DNA of 23,629 bases, taken from positions 1 to 23,629 of IMG/VR virus record IMGVR_UViG_3300031539_011196. One strand, given 5' to 3'. The notes under the pieces were generated by a model that made no database searches, had not been told where the DNA came from, and saw nothing but the letters and a program-made list of their open reading frames with translations. A program made the translations under genes and the position numbers. Positions 8,178-14,401 of this stretch are shown here, in pieces. Source of the stretch: a virus. The number at the start of each line of letters is the position of its first letter. The first letter of the stretch is position 1.

Positions 8178-8184
8178 AAGACTA

Positions 8185-8218
8185 CCTCTATAAGTATCTT
8201 TACCCGGTATTATAGAGG
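8185..8218 (-). promoter_or_regulatory. Inverted repeat covering a ribosome binding site
   Basis: On the minus strand CCTCTATAA (8218-8210) is followed after 16 bases by TTATAGAGG (8193-8185). The second arm contains the AGAGG ribosome binding site of the 7734-8177 gene, and the ATG follows 7 bases after the arm. If the stem forms in the mRNA, it would hide the site and reduce translation. Alternatively it is an operator for a dimeric repressor. No T-run follows, so it is not a terminator. Confidence 0.5.
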
Positions 8219-8294
8219 AGCACATGACCAGACCAAATGTTCTTGTCAGAGCTTAACAGCTTGTACGCCGACCTGGCCTACGAGAGTGGCAGCC

Positions 8295-8597
8295 TCAGGT
8301 CGACGGCTTGTCTTTTCGAGCTAATGGAGCAGGTGGTTGATCCCCCAATGAAACACCAGCGCAACAAACTACCGGTTCTAAAGTCCTGGGATTAGCCGGA
8401 AGTAATTGCAAGGCTGTGACAGCCTCCGTGAACCAATGCTTCACGATAGTGCGATCATTAACCAGAACATAACAATGGTCATCGATTACAATGTGCGATA
8501 CACCGCCATATTCATCCTTAAGTGTAGCAACCGGTGTGCAGATACTCCCGTTCATCAACTCTACTGATTCATCGGGTTTAGGTTGCCGTTGGTACAT
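8295..8597 (-). CDS. Small unknown protein, 100 aa
   Basis: A 100-residue ORF whose ATG (8597) overlaps the end of gmd by 20 bases; AAAGGA lies 6 bases before the start. The sequence ([26 protein letters not shown]) looks like a small beta-rich domain, followed by a proline-rich tail ([20 protein letters not shown]). No family is recognised. The overlap with gmd points to translational coupling, making it the last gene of the sugar operon as seen here. About 117 bases downstream, before the next gene start at 8177, hold only the inverted repeat described separately. Confidence 0.6.
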   Translation of the reverse strand: MYQRQPKPDESVELMNGSICTPVATLKDEYGGVSHIVIDDHCYVLVNDRTIVKHWFTEAVTALQLLPANPRTLEPVVCCAGVSLGDQPPAPLARKDKPST

Positions 8598-9588
8598 CGT
8601 CGGTTCCTTTCTTTGATTCTGACTCGTAGTCTGCTTGAACCATCATCCTAACCAAATCAATGAAATCGTGCTCAGGCTTCCATCCAAGTACTTCCTTGGC
8701 TTTAGTGGCATCTCCGCAAAGAGCATCCACCTCTGCTGGCCGCAGATACCGCTCATCAAAGCATACATGATCCTGACTTTTAAGGCCAACCGCCTTAAAT
8801 GCCTTTTCGACAAAATCCCGTACTGAATGGGTTTCACCGGTGGCAATAACATAATCATCTGGCTTGTCGTGTTGTAGCATGCCCCAAATAGCTTTTACAT
8901 AATCTCCTGAATAGCCCCAATCGCGCTTGGCATCAAGATTGCCGAGATACAGCTTATCCTGCCTACCTAGCGCAATCCTAGCCACGGCCTTGGTAATCTT
9001 ACGGGTAACGAAAGTCTCGCCACGACGCGGACTTTCGTTATTAAACATTATCCCATTACAAGCAAATAAACCATATGCTTCCCGATAAAACACAGTAGCA
9101 TGATAACCTGCAACCTTGGCAATTGCATATGGGCTACGTGGATGAAATGTGGTTTTCTCATTCTGTGGCGGCGGTGAAGATCCGAACATTTCGCTTGAAC
9201 TTGATTGATAAAACTTAACAGGCTTGCTCATTCGCCGGATTGCCTCTAGTATCCTAAAGACACCAGTACCAACCACATCGAAGGTATACTCTGGGATATC
9301 AAATGAGACACGGACTTGGCTCTGGGCTGCCAATCCATACACTTCATCCGGCTGTACCTTGCCCAAAATATTATTGAGACTATCACTATCTGACATATCG
9401 CCAAAATGAAGAAATAATTTGACGTCCGGATCATGGGGGTCCTGATAAAGATGATCTATACGATCTGTGTTAAAGGTAGAACACCGCCTAACGATACCGT
9501 GAACAACATACCCCTTGTCAAGCAATAATTCAGTTAGGTAACTCCCTACTTGTCCCGTTATTCCTGTGATTAATGCTACTTTGCTCAT
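8578..9588 (-). CDS. gmd: GDP-mannose 4,6-dehydratase
   Basis: This enzyme converts GDP-D-mannose to GDP-4-keto-6-deoxy-D-mannose, the entry to GDP-fucose, GDP-rhamnose and perosamine sugars. The protein (336 residues from ATG 9588; the GTG 6 bases earlier is part of the GAGGTG ribosome binding site) is a short-chain dehydratase. It shows the NADP-binding [11 protein letters not shown] loop at the N-terminus, the family-typical HGIVRR, the active-site region [11 protein letters not shown], the YAIAK (Tyr-x-x-x-Lys) pair, the [17 protein letters not shown] segment and RPAEVDAL near the C-terminus. Length and motifs are those of a complete, active enzyme. It overlaps the upstream gene by 59 bases and the downstream small gene by 20. 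No GDP-fucose synthase is in the window, so the final sugar depends on genes elsewhere or on the host. Confidence 0.96.
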   Translation of the reverse strand: MSKVALITGITGQVGSYLTELLLDKGYVVHGIVRRCSTFNTDRIDHLYQDPHDPDVKLFLHFGDMSDSDSLNNILGKVQPDEVYGLAAQSQVRVSFDIPEYTFDVVGTGVFRILEAIRRMSKPVKFYQSSSSEMFGSSPPPQNEKTTFHPRSPYAIAKVAGYHATVFYREAYGLFACNGIMFNNESPRRGETFVTRKITKAVARIALGRQDKLYLGNLDAKRDWGYSGDYVKAIWGMLQHDKPDDYVIATGETHSVRDFVEKAFKAVGLKSQDHVCFDERYLRPAEVDALCGDATKAKEVLGWKPEHDFIDLVRMMVQADYESESKKGTDDVPTAT

Positions 9589-10576
9589 GTCCACCTCGTG
9601 CTCTTGTAATAAAGAGTTTCACCTGAGCGCGCAGCGACCAGCCAGTTCTATAATCCTGCATCGACTGTTTCGCCAAGCATTCCCATGTCGCCCGGTCATA
9701 TATACTATCGAGGTCAGACCATTGGTCTACAAACAAACAATTATGCCTATCCTCTAGTAGTGGATAATAAGTAGACGGCCAATGCTGGCAAATAAGAGTT
9801 CTCCCCAGCATGGCTGCCTCAGTAAAGCGCAAACTCTTGTCGCCATTCCCCCTCATATCAATACAACCGCGGTAATGCATCATCCACCGGATAAATTCAC
9901 GCGATGGGGTACCCCGTTCCCACTGGAACTCGGCCCACTCCGGAAACTGATCTATTGTCTCGATTCTGGTATGGGATGGTGCTTTGTTACCCATGAAACC
10001 AGCAATGCCGGTTTCTTCTTCCCGAAACACTTCAATCAACTCATCCAACTCATCGCGGAGATAGTGATGATACACTCCCTCGCGCATAAATAACTCATAC
10101 ATTCTTGGATCAATGGGATGCGAGGTAGGGATCACCTTATCACCATGAGTCTTAAGAAGCTGCGGGGTATGGTTCACCGGCATATAAAGATCGGCCCGAT
10201 CTTGCACCGGATGCCCGCGGTGGCTCCTAAATGGCTTCGAACTCTCCCTGAAACATCGATCTGAGTTGCAGAAACAGACCTTGAACCCGGGTAATCGTGA
10301 TACTTCTGCCCAGTTATCATCGCGATAGAAAGCATCGGCTTTGGCAACATAAATCTCAATATCGTTCGGAATCATCGCACGTCCAGAGGCAATGCGCGGT
10401 GTCCAAAGTCGCCTAGCTCGCTTCATAAACGAATGCTGCTCGAGATGTTCCTGGCTAACTATGCATACTACTTCCTCACCAAGGTCCTCAGCAATCAAGG
10501 CCATGTGAAGAAGCTGATAAGAGCATCGTTTAAGCCGGTATGGCTTCGTAAGGCGAGAGAAATCGAATACTATCAT
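9530..10576 (-). CDS. Glycosyltransferase-like protein, 348 aa
   Basis: The start ATG 10576 overlaps the stop of the sulfatase-like gene as ATGA, a sign of translational coupling. The N-terminal half ([20 protein letters not shown], ending [11 protein letters not shown]) looks like a Rossmann-type domain. The C-terminal half has the element [20 protein letters not shown] at about residues 255-275, which resembles the donor-binding part of GT-B or exostosin-like glycosyltransferases, followed by [20 protein letters not shown], the usual C-terminal region in those families. No DXD-type motif needs to be present in GT-B enzymes. Its place directly before gmd supports a role in transferring a GDP-linked sugar. 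Specific donor and acceptor are unknown. Confidence 0.65.
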   Translation of the reverse strand: MIVFDFSRLTKPYRLKRCSYQLLHMALIAEDLGEEVVCIVSQEHLEQHSFMKRARRLWTPRIASGRAMIPNDIEIYVAKADAFYRDDNWAEVSRLPGFKVCFCNSDRCFRESSKPFRSHRGHPVQDRADLYMPVNHTPQLLKTHGDKVIPTSHPIDPRMYELFMREGVYHHYLRDELDELIEVFREEETGIAGFMGNKAPSHTRIETIDQFPEWAEFQWERGTPSREFIRWMMHYRGCIDMRGNGDKSLRFTEAAMLGRTLICQHWPSTYYPLLEDRHNCLFVDQWSDLDSIYDRATWECLAKQSMQDYRTGWSLRAQVKLFITRARGGHEQSSINHRNNGTSRELPN

Positions 10577-11403
10577 TTAAAACCACAGACCTTCAAGTTC
10601 TCTTCAGTTATCGGATAAGACCGGCCATGTGGCATAAATACCGTCCAACCAAGCGGAACCGCCATAACATTGGGATGTGCAAAACCATGGCCATAACAAT
10701 TATCCTCACCCATACAATCACCATGATCTGCACAAAAGCAAACTACAGTCCGCAACTTACTAGACCCAAGCCAATTAAATAATCTGCCCAGCAATTCATC
10801 AGTATATTCCAGACATTTAATCTGCTTATTCCTAAGTTTTTTATTAAATGTCGAACGATAGTTATTACCAGATCGGGGACTTCTTATATTCGCCAAATCT
10901 GAAGACATGCCCGGAACTCGATAGGGACGATGTGTGGTGCCAAAATTGAGCAAACCGTAGAAGGGCTCCCTATCAAGACGACGGATAAACTCCGCCACTG
11001 CTACGACCCCATCAGACTCATAGACAAAATCCTCAAAACCGAGTCCCATGGGTGTACGCTGTTTGAACCACCCAACACCACCCGCTGCAACAGTCCGATA
11101 ACCCCTATTGCGCAATACTTTGGGAATTGACCCATTACCACACAATTCACTTAAACACGGCCGCCGAGACTTATAGAACCACCGGTATACAGACTTCTCG
11201 AACCGGTTATAGATCGGCCGATCTCCAGCAGTAGTGGGGAAGAAGCCTTGAAACATCGCCGCATGAGCCGGATACGTAAATGTAGCCATCGCACCAGCTT
11301 CGACAACTTCAAAGTGTGCATCAATATTCTTCGTTACTGCTAATTGAAAAGTATCCCAACGACAGCTATCAACCACTATTGTTAGAAAATTGAAAGCTAT
11401 CAT
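10573..11403 (-). CDS. Alkaline phosphatase/sulfatase superfamily protein, 276 aa
   Basis: Metal-dependent hydrolase of phosphate or sulfate esters by fold. Seen: an N-terminal strand with a metal-binding Asp (FLTIVVDSCRWDTF), a likely Thr nucleophile in ATFTYPAHAAMFQGFFP (like the TFPNH element of phosphodiesterases rather than the Cys-x-Pro-x-Arg of true sulfatases), and the metal-binding cluster VVCFCADHGDCMGE followed by YGHGFAH. The core motifs are present, although 276 residues is short for the family and the usual C-terminal subdomain is missing. It is located between two glycosyltransferase-like genes, with GGATGGA before the ATG, so it probably acts on the same glycan. Before the TnpB element inserted, its start lay only about 11 bases after the upstream gene's stop. 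Confidence 0.75.
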   Translation of the reverse strand: MIAFNFLTIVVDSCRWDTFQLAVTKNIDAHFEVVEAGAMATFTYPAHAAMFQGFFPTTAGDRPIYNRFEKSVYRWFYKSRRPCLSELCGNGSIPKVLRNRGYRTVAAGGVGWFKQRTPMGLGFEDFVYESDGVVAVAEFIRRLDREPFYGLLNFGTTHRPYRVPGMSSDLANIRSPRSGNNYRSTFNKKLRNKQIKCLEYTDELLGRLFNWLGSSKLRTVVCFCADHGDCMGEDNCYGHGFAHPNVMAVPLGWTVFMPHGRSYPITEENLKVCGFK

Positions 11404-11452
11404 TTATCCATCCATTAAATAAAGTGAACCATATTTTAGTTAAATATAATAC

Positions 11453-12604
11453 ATGCAAATATATAAGGCCGTAAAACTCCGAGCACATCCTAGTAGAACG
11501 CAAACAGCACTGCTGAATAACCATTTTGGATGTGCTAGATTCATCTATAATTATTTCCTTGCTTACAAGACACAACAATATAAACTCACAGGAAAATCTA
11601 CCAGCTTCTTACAGATGAGTAGGGAACTTACAAAGCTTAAAAGGGCCGAAGAGTACTCTTGGCTTGCCAATGTCAGCAGACAATCATTGGGTCATTCTCT
11701 GGCTAATCTAGACAAAGCCTTCAATAGTTTCTTCAGGAAACAAGCTGATTATCCAAAATTCAAATCTAAGAATCACAGCAAACAATCGTTTATTATTGGC
11801 TTTCCATTTTGCCGGGTGAAAGCTGCCGGCATCCATTTACCACTTATTGGAACTATCAAATGTGATGTATCTTTGCTGCCAGATGACCACAAATTACTCT
11901 CGGCTACAGTTTCAAAGAGTGCCAGCGGCAAAATCTTTATATCATTGAATATTCAAACAGATATACTCGATCCTATTACTGATATTTCAAAACCAGTAAT
12001 TGGTATTGATTTTGGAATTAAGACATTTATCACTACCTCAGACGGTGATAAGTATGATCACCCGAAACCATTTAGAAAGTATCAACTCAAGCTAGTCAGA
12101 CAGCAACGAATCTTGGCCCGGAGAAAGAATGGTAGCAAAAGAAGAACAAAGCAAAAACACAGGGTGGCAACTGTTTATGAGAAGATCTCTAACATTAGGA
12201 AAGATTTTCTGCATAAGTTGAGTAGGAAGCTCGTCGGCGAAAACCAAGCCATTTATGTAGAAGATCTAAACTTAGAGCAGATGAAGAAGAGGTTCGGAAC
12301 ATCTATCAACGATCTTGGCTGGGCCGAATTCCTTAGGCAGTTGAGCTATAAGGGACAGTGGTATGGCTGCGAGATAGAGAAGATTGATAGATTCTTTCCC
12401 TCCAGTAAAACATGTTCTAAATGCGGGTGGGTTAAACAGGATTTGTCTCTGAGGGATAGAGTATGGGAGTGTCCTGTTTGTCTGACTGAGCATGATCGGG
12501 ATGTTAATGCTGCCAGAAATGTTTTGGAATACGGTCGGGTCGGCCGAAATTCACGCACAGGGAGAGCGCCTTGCTCTGTGAACTGTGAAGCTCAATGTGA
12601 GTAG
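11453..12604 (+). CDS. tnpB: TnpB, RNA-guided endonuclease of IS200/IS605 type
   Basis: TnpB proteins are RNA-guided DNA nucleases related to Cas12; they help the element persist by cutting empty sites. The 383-residue protein starts MQIYKAVKLRAHPSRTQ, typical for the family, with helical N-terminal part up to about residue 110. The RuvC residues are all visible: Asp in VIGIDFGIKTFITTSDG, Glu in AIYVEDLNLEQMKKRF, Asp in HDRDVNAARNVLEYG. A zinc ribbon (CSKCG ... CPVC) lies between the second and third. Length is normal, and no stop or frameshift is seen, so it is probably functional. A TATAAT-like sequence just upstream (AAATATAATAC) could be its promoter. It opposes the surrounding minus-strand operon. 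Confidence 0.95.
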   Translation: MQIYKAVKLRAHPSRTQTALLNNHFGCARFIYNYFLAYKTQQYKLTGKSTSFLQMSRELTKLKRAEEYSWLANVSRQSLGHSLANLDKAFNSFFRKQADYPKFKSKNHSKQSFIIGFPFCRVKAAGIHLPLIGTIKCDVSLLPDDHKLLSATVSKSASGKIFISLNIQTDILDPITDISKPVIGIDFGIKTFITTSDGDKYDHPKPFRKYQLKLVRQQRILARRKNGSKRRTKQKHRVATVYEKISNIRKDFLHKLSRKLVGENQAIYVEDLNLEQMKKRFGTSINDLGWAEFLRQLSYKGQWYGCEIEKIDRFFPSSKTCSKCGWVKQDLSLRDRVWECPVCLTEHDRDVNAARNVLEYGRVGRNSRTGRAPCSVNCEAQCE

Positions 12605-12629
12605 GCCATTGAAAAGATCGTCCATTAAA
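12500..12629 (+). ncRNA. Candidate omega RNA at the 3' end of tnpB
   Basis: In this family the guide scaffold RNA overlaps the 3' end of tnpB and runs to the right end of the element. Here the region contains an imperfect hairpin: TTCACGCACAG near 12549-12559 can pair with CTGTGAA near 12576-12582. The guide would be the bases after the element's right end. The boundaries are assumed from family knowledge, not from a covariance match. Confidence 0.4.
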
Positions 12630-13605
12630 AATCCACCTTAAGAAGCTTCAAACTCTGTAATATAGCCCGTGATTCATTATTAAATCCCAGAAACTTGAAC
12701 AAACCGGCCAATCGATGATGGTAAGTATGAGCCCCAAAAACCTCATTGTATTGCTTCCTCGCCTTAGTGGTGACCTCTGGTGTTTCTGCGGCCAGAGACT
12801 TTACCTTCTCGTGATAGGCAGACGGTGATGTAGCTACCGGCACACTCTCAAGAACTTCGTGAAAATTAGCAACTGGATCATGAACAGCAATTGTCCCACT
12901 CAGAGCAATTTTGAAAACACGCTCCGGCACATCAATACCATGACGAATAGTGTGGGACTCTGCAATGCACGGTCCAATCTTCGCTGATGCTAAGATCCCC
13001 GGAACCTGTGAATCAGCAGCCCGGCTGACTATCAGATCAGAGGGCCAATTGCCCCAGCCATATATCACACAAGATAGACCACGATCCCTGAGTACAGGCA
13101 GGAGATACGGGTCAATACTCTTAGCCTTGTAATCCCAGCGCCCGCCCAAATAGACAATATCCTTCTCATGACTCCCGTTATGGGGATTGAACTGAGTAGC
13201 ATCACCCGCACAGGCCATCGGAATCCAGGGTATCCCGCCGCGATCCCACCATGACCAGTAAGAACGATCTTTCTCTAGTCCATAACCGTAGACAACATCT
13301 GGTTCTTGATCCTTGACCCATTTGATGGCTTCTGGTTGCTCGTTTATGTTGGGTTGTACCTTGGTCGGGCAATAGGGGTTGGCGTGTATGGCGATTTTAC
13401 AGCCACCCCTTTGGCCCTTCCCTGGAATGAGCTGGCGATGTCCGCTAGCTCCGCAATATAGATCTGGCTTGAAGTTATCCCACGATCCTTGTTTGCCGTC
13501 CCAGCGCCGGACCTGAATTTCTGGAACCATTGACAATGCGTTAATCCAAGAATCCGTGATAAATCCAAAGGCCCCACCTGGACGATGGCAAATGAGAACT
13601 CTCAT
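12625..13605 (-). CDS. CgeB-like / family 1-type glycosyltransferase, 326 aa
   Basis: Start at ATG 13605 (MRVLICHRPGGAFGF), with AAAGGG 9-10 bases upstream; an in-frame upstream start would add 14 hydrophobic residues without a site. The N-terminal domain shows Rossmann-like strands (RVLICH, PDVVYGYG). The C-terminal domain has DIVYLGGRWDYKAKSID, CVIYGWGNWP, then HGIDVPERVFKIALSGTIAV and HDPVANFHEVLE, an arrangement like the C-terminal half of CgeB and related GT-B transferases, where ERVFKIAL-type segments bind the sugar donor. It is the first gene of the sugar operon as seen; all downstream genes overlap or nearly touch, apart from the TnpB insertion. Donor and acceptor are unknown. Confidence 0.75.
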   Translation of the reverse strand: MRVLICHRPGGAFGFITDSWINALSMVPEIQVRRWDGKQGSWDNFKPDLYCGASGHRQLIPGKGQRGGCKIAIHANPYCPTKVQPNINEQPEAIKWVKDQEPDVVYGYGLEKDRSYWSWWDRGGIPWIPMACAGDATQFNPHNGSHEKDIVYLGGRWDYKAKSIDPYLLPVLRDRGLSCVIYGWGNWPSDLIVSRAADSQVPGILASAKIGPCIAESHTIRHGIDVPERVFKIALSGTIAVHDPVANFHEVLESVPVATSPSAYHEKVKSLAAETPEVTTKARKQYNEVFGAHTYHHRLAGLFKFLGFNNESRAILQSLKLLKVDF

Positions 13606-13646
13606 TAATACAACCCTTTGGTAAAAGTTAAACCAGAAATAGATCA

Positions 13647-14289
13647 ATGTCTATGCCATTGTTATCTTATATACCTGCCCAGCCTGTGAAAACGGATAGA
13701 AAATTGAATCTATTATTTATCATGACCGATCAGCAGACGTGCCAGTCACCATTGGGTGACTAAGCTAATGCTTTATGAAGAATCGGTTACCGTACCAATG
13801 ATTATCTGTTGGAAAGACGTTATACAAGCAGACGTTGTGGACAAAACTCATTTGGTTTCTGGGCTTGATATATTCCCCACAGTGTGCGATTATGCGGATT
13901 TAGAGGTACCAAAAGACATACGAGGAATCAGTCTGCGACCATTGATTGAGAATCCTCACCTAAATGGTCGCGATTTCCTCGTAGCCGAACTTCAGGCTTT
14001 TAAGAATCAGCCCGAACGGGCGGGACGTATGGTGCGTAGTCAGCGGTATAAATATATTGTTTTTTCTTATGGCGAAAATCCCGAGATGCTTTTTGATCTT
14101 GAGGCTGACCCCGGCGAAACCCAGAATTTAGTCCATTACTCAACAATGCAGAGTGAATTAATTCGTCATCGCCATTTGCTAAATAAATGGATTATAGAGA
14201 CAAAAGATGATTTTAAAAAATGCTGTTCGTCCCCGGAACAGCACTACAATCAAGAACGGGAAAAGCATGATCCACAAAGTACGCCATAA
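13647..14289 (+). pseudogene. Sulfatase remnant with large internal deletion
   Basis: A short frame at 13647-13763 encodes the N-terminus of a typical sulfatase (KLNLLFIMTDQQ). A second frame, one base off, from about 13740 to 14289, encodes the C-terminal part: KLMLYEESVTVPMII, GLDIFPTVCDYADL, GISLRPLIEN, RMVRSQRYKYIVFSYG and MLFDLEADPGETQNLV are all standard sulfatase C-terminal elements. Everything between, including the Cys/Ser-x-Pro-x-Arg active site and the second metal site, is missing, a loss of roughly 250-300 residues judged from family length. The fusion point lies near 13735-13755. The gene cannot make an active enzyme. It runs opposite to its neighbours, which suggests separate acquisition. 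It is distinct from the 10573-11403 protein. Confidence 0.88.
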
Positions 14290-14383
14290 ATCCACATATG
14301 GGCTCCCCCGATAACGACAATAACGCACCGCAAAATATTGAAGTACTCATCTCATCAAGCCACCTAGGATCGAGTTGAACCAC
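14213..14383 (-). CDS. Small ORF with strong ribosome binding site, possibly truncated gene
   Basis: Nineteen bases after the stop of the intein-containing glycosyltransferase, AAAGGAG stands 6 bases before GTG 14383, opening a 56-codon frame (MVQLDPRWLDEMSTSIFCGA...). It overlaps the 3' end of the sulfatase remnant on the other strand. The good initiation signal suggests a real gene start, but the product matches nothing I know, and another minus-strand frame here encodes a membrane-like stretch (LWIMLFPFLIVVLFRG). It may be a genuine small gene, or the stub of a gene cut off when the sulfatase gene arrived. Confidence 0.4.
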   Translation of the reverse strand: MVQLDPRWLDEMSTSIFCGALLSLSGEPICGFMAYFVDHAFPVLDCSAVPGTNSIF

Positions 14384-14401
14384 GATTTGCTCCTTTCGTG
14401 A

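Larger units (their letters stand above)
11420..12629 (+). mobile_element. TnpB-only IS200/IS605-type element inserted in the sugar operon
   Basis: The element lies between the stop of the glycosyltransferase gene (12625) and the start of the sulfatase-like gene (11403), in the opposite orientation. The 9-base sequence TCCATTAAA occurs at both boundaries (11411-11419 and 12621-12629). Joining them leaves a compact operon junction: stop codon, 11 bases with a GGATGGA ribosome binding site, then ATG. I therefore place the ends just after each TCCATTAAA, as expected when the target motif is also the right-end cleavage motif; the exact ends are inferred. No TnpA transposase is present, so movement would need one in trans. 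Confidence 0.7.

Noticed and set aside
10573-14289. Possibility that the 10573-11403 protein and the 13647-14289 remnant are two halves of one split sulfatase
   Set aside because: They lie on opposite strands, each has its own N-terminal metal-site strand, and their motifs are of different subtypes.
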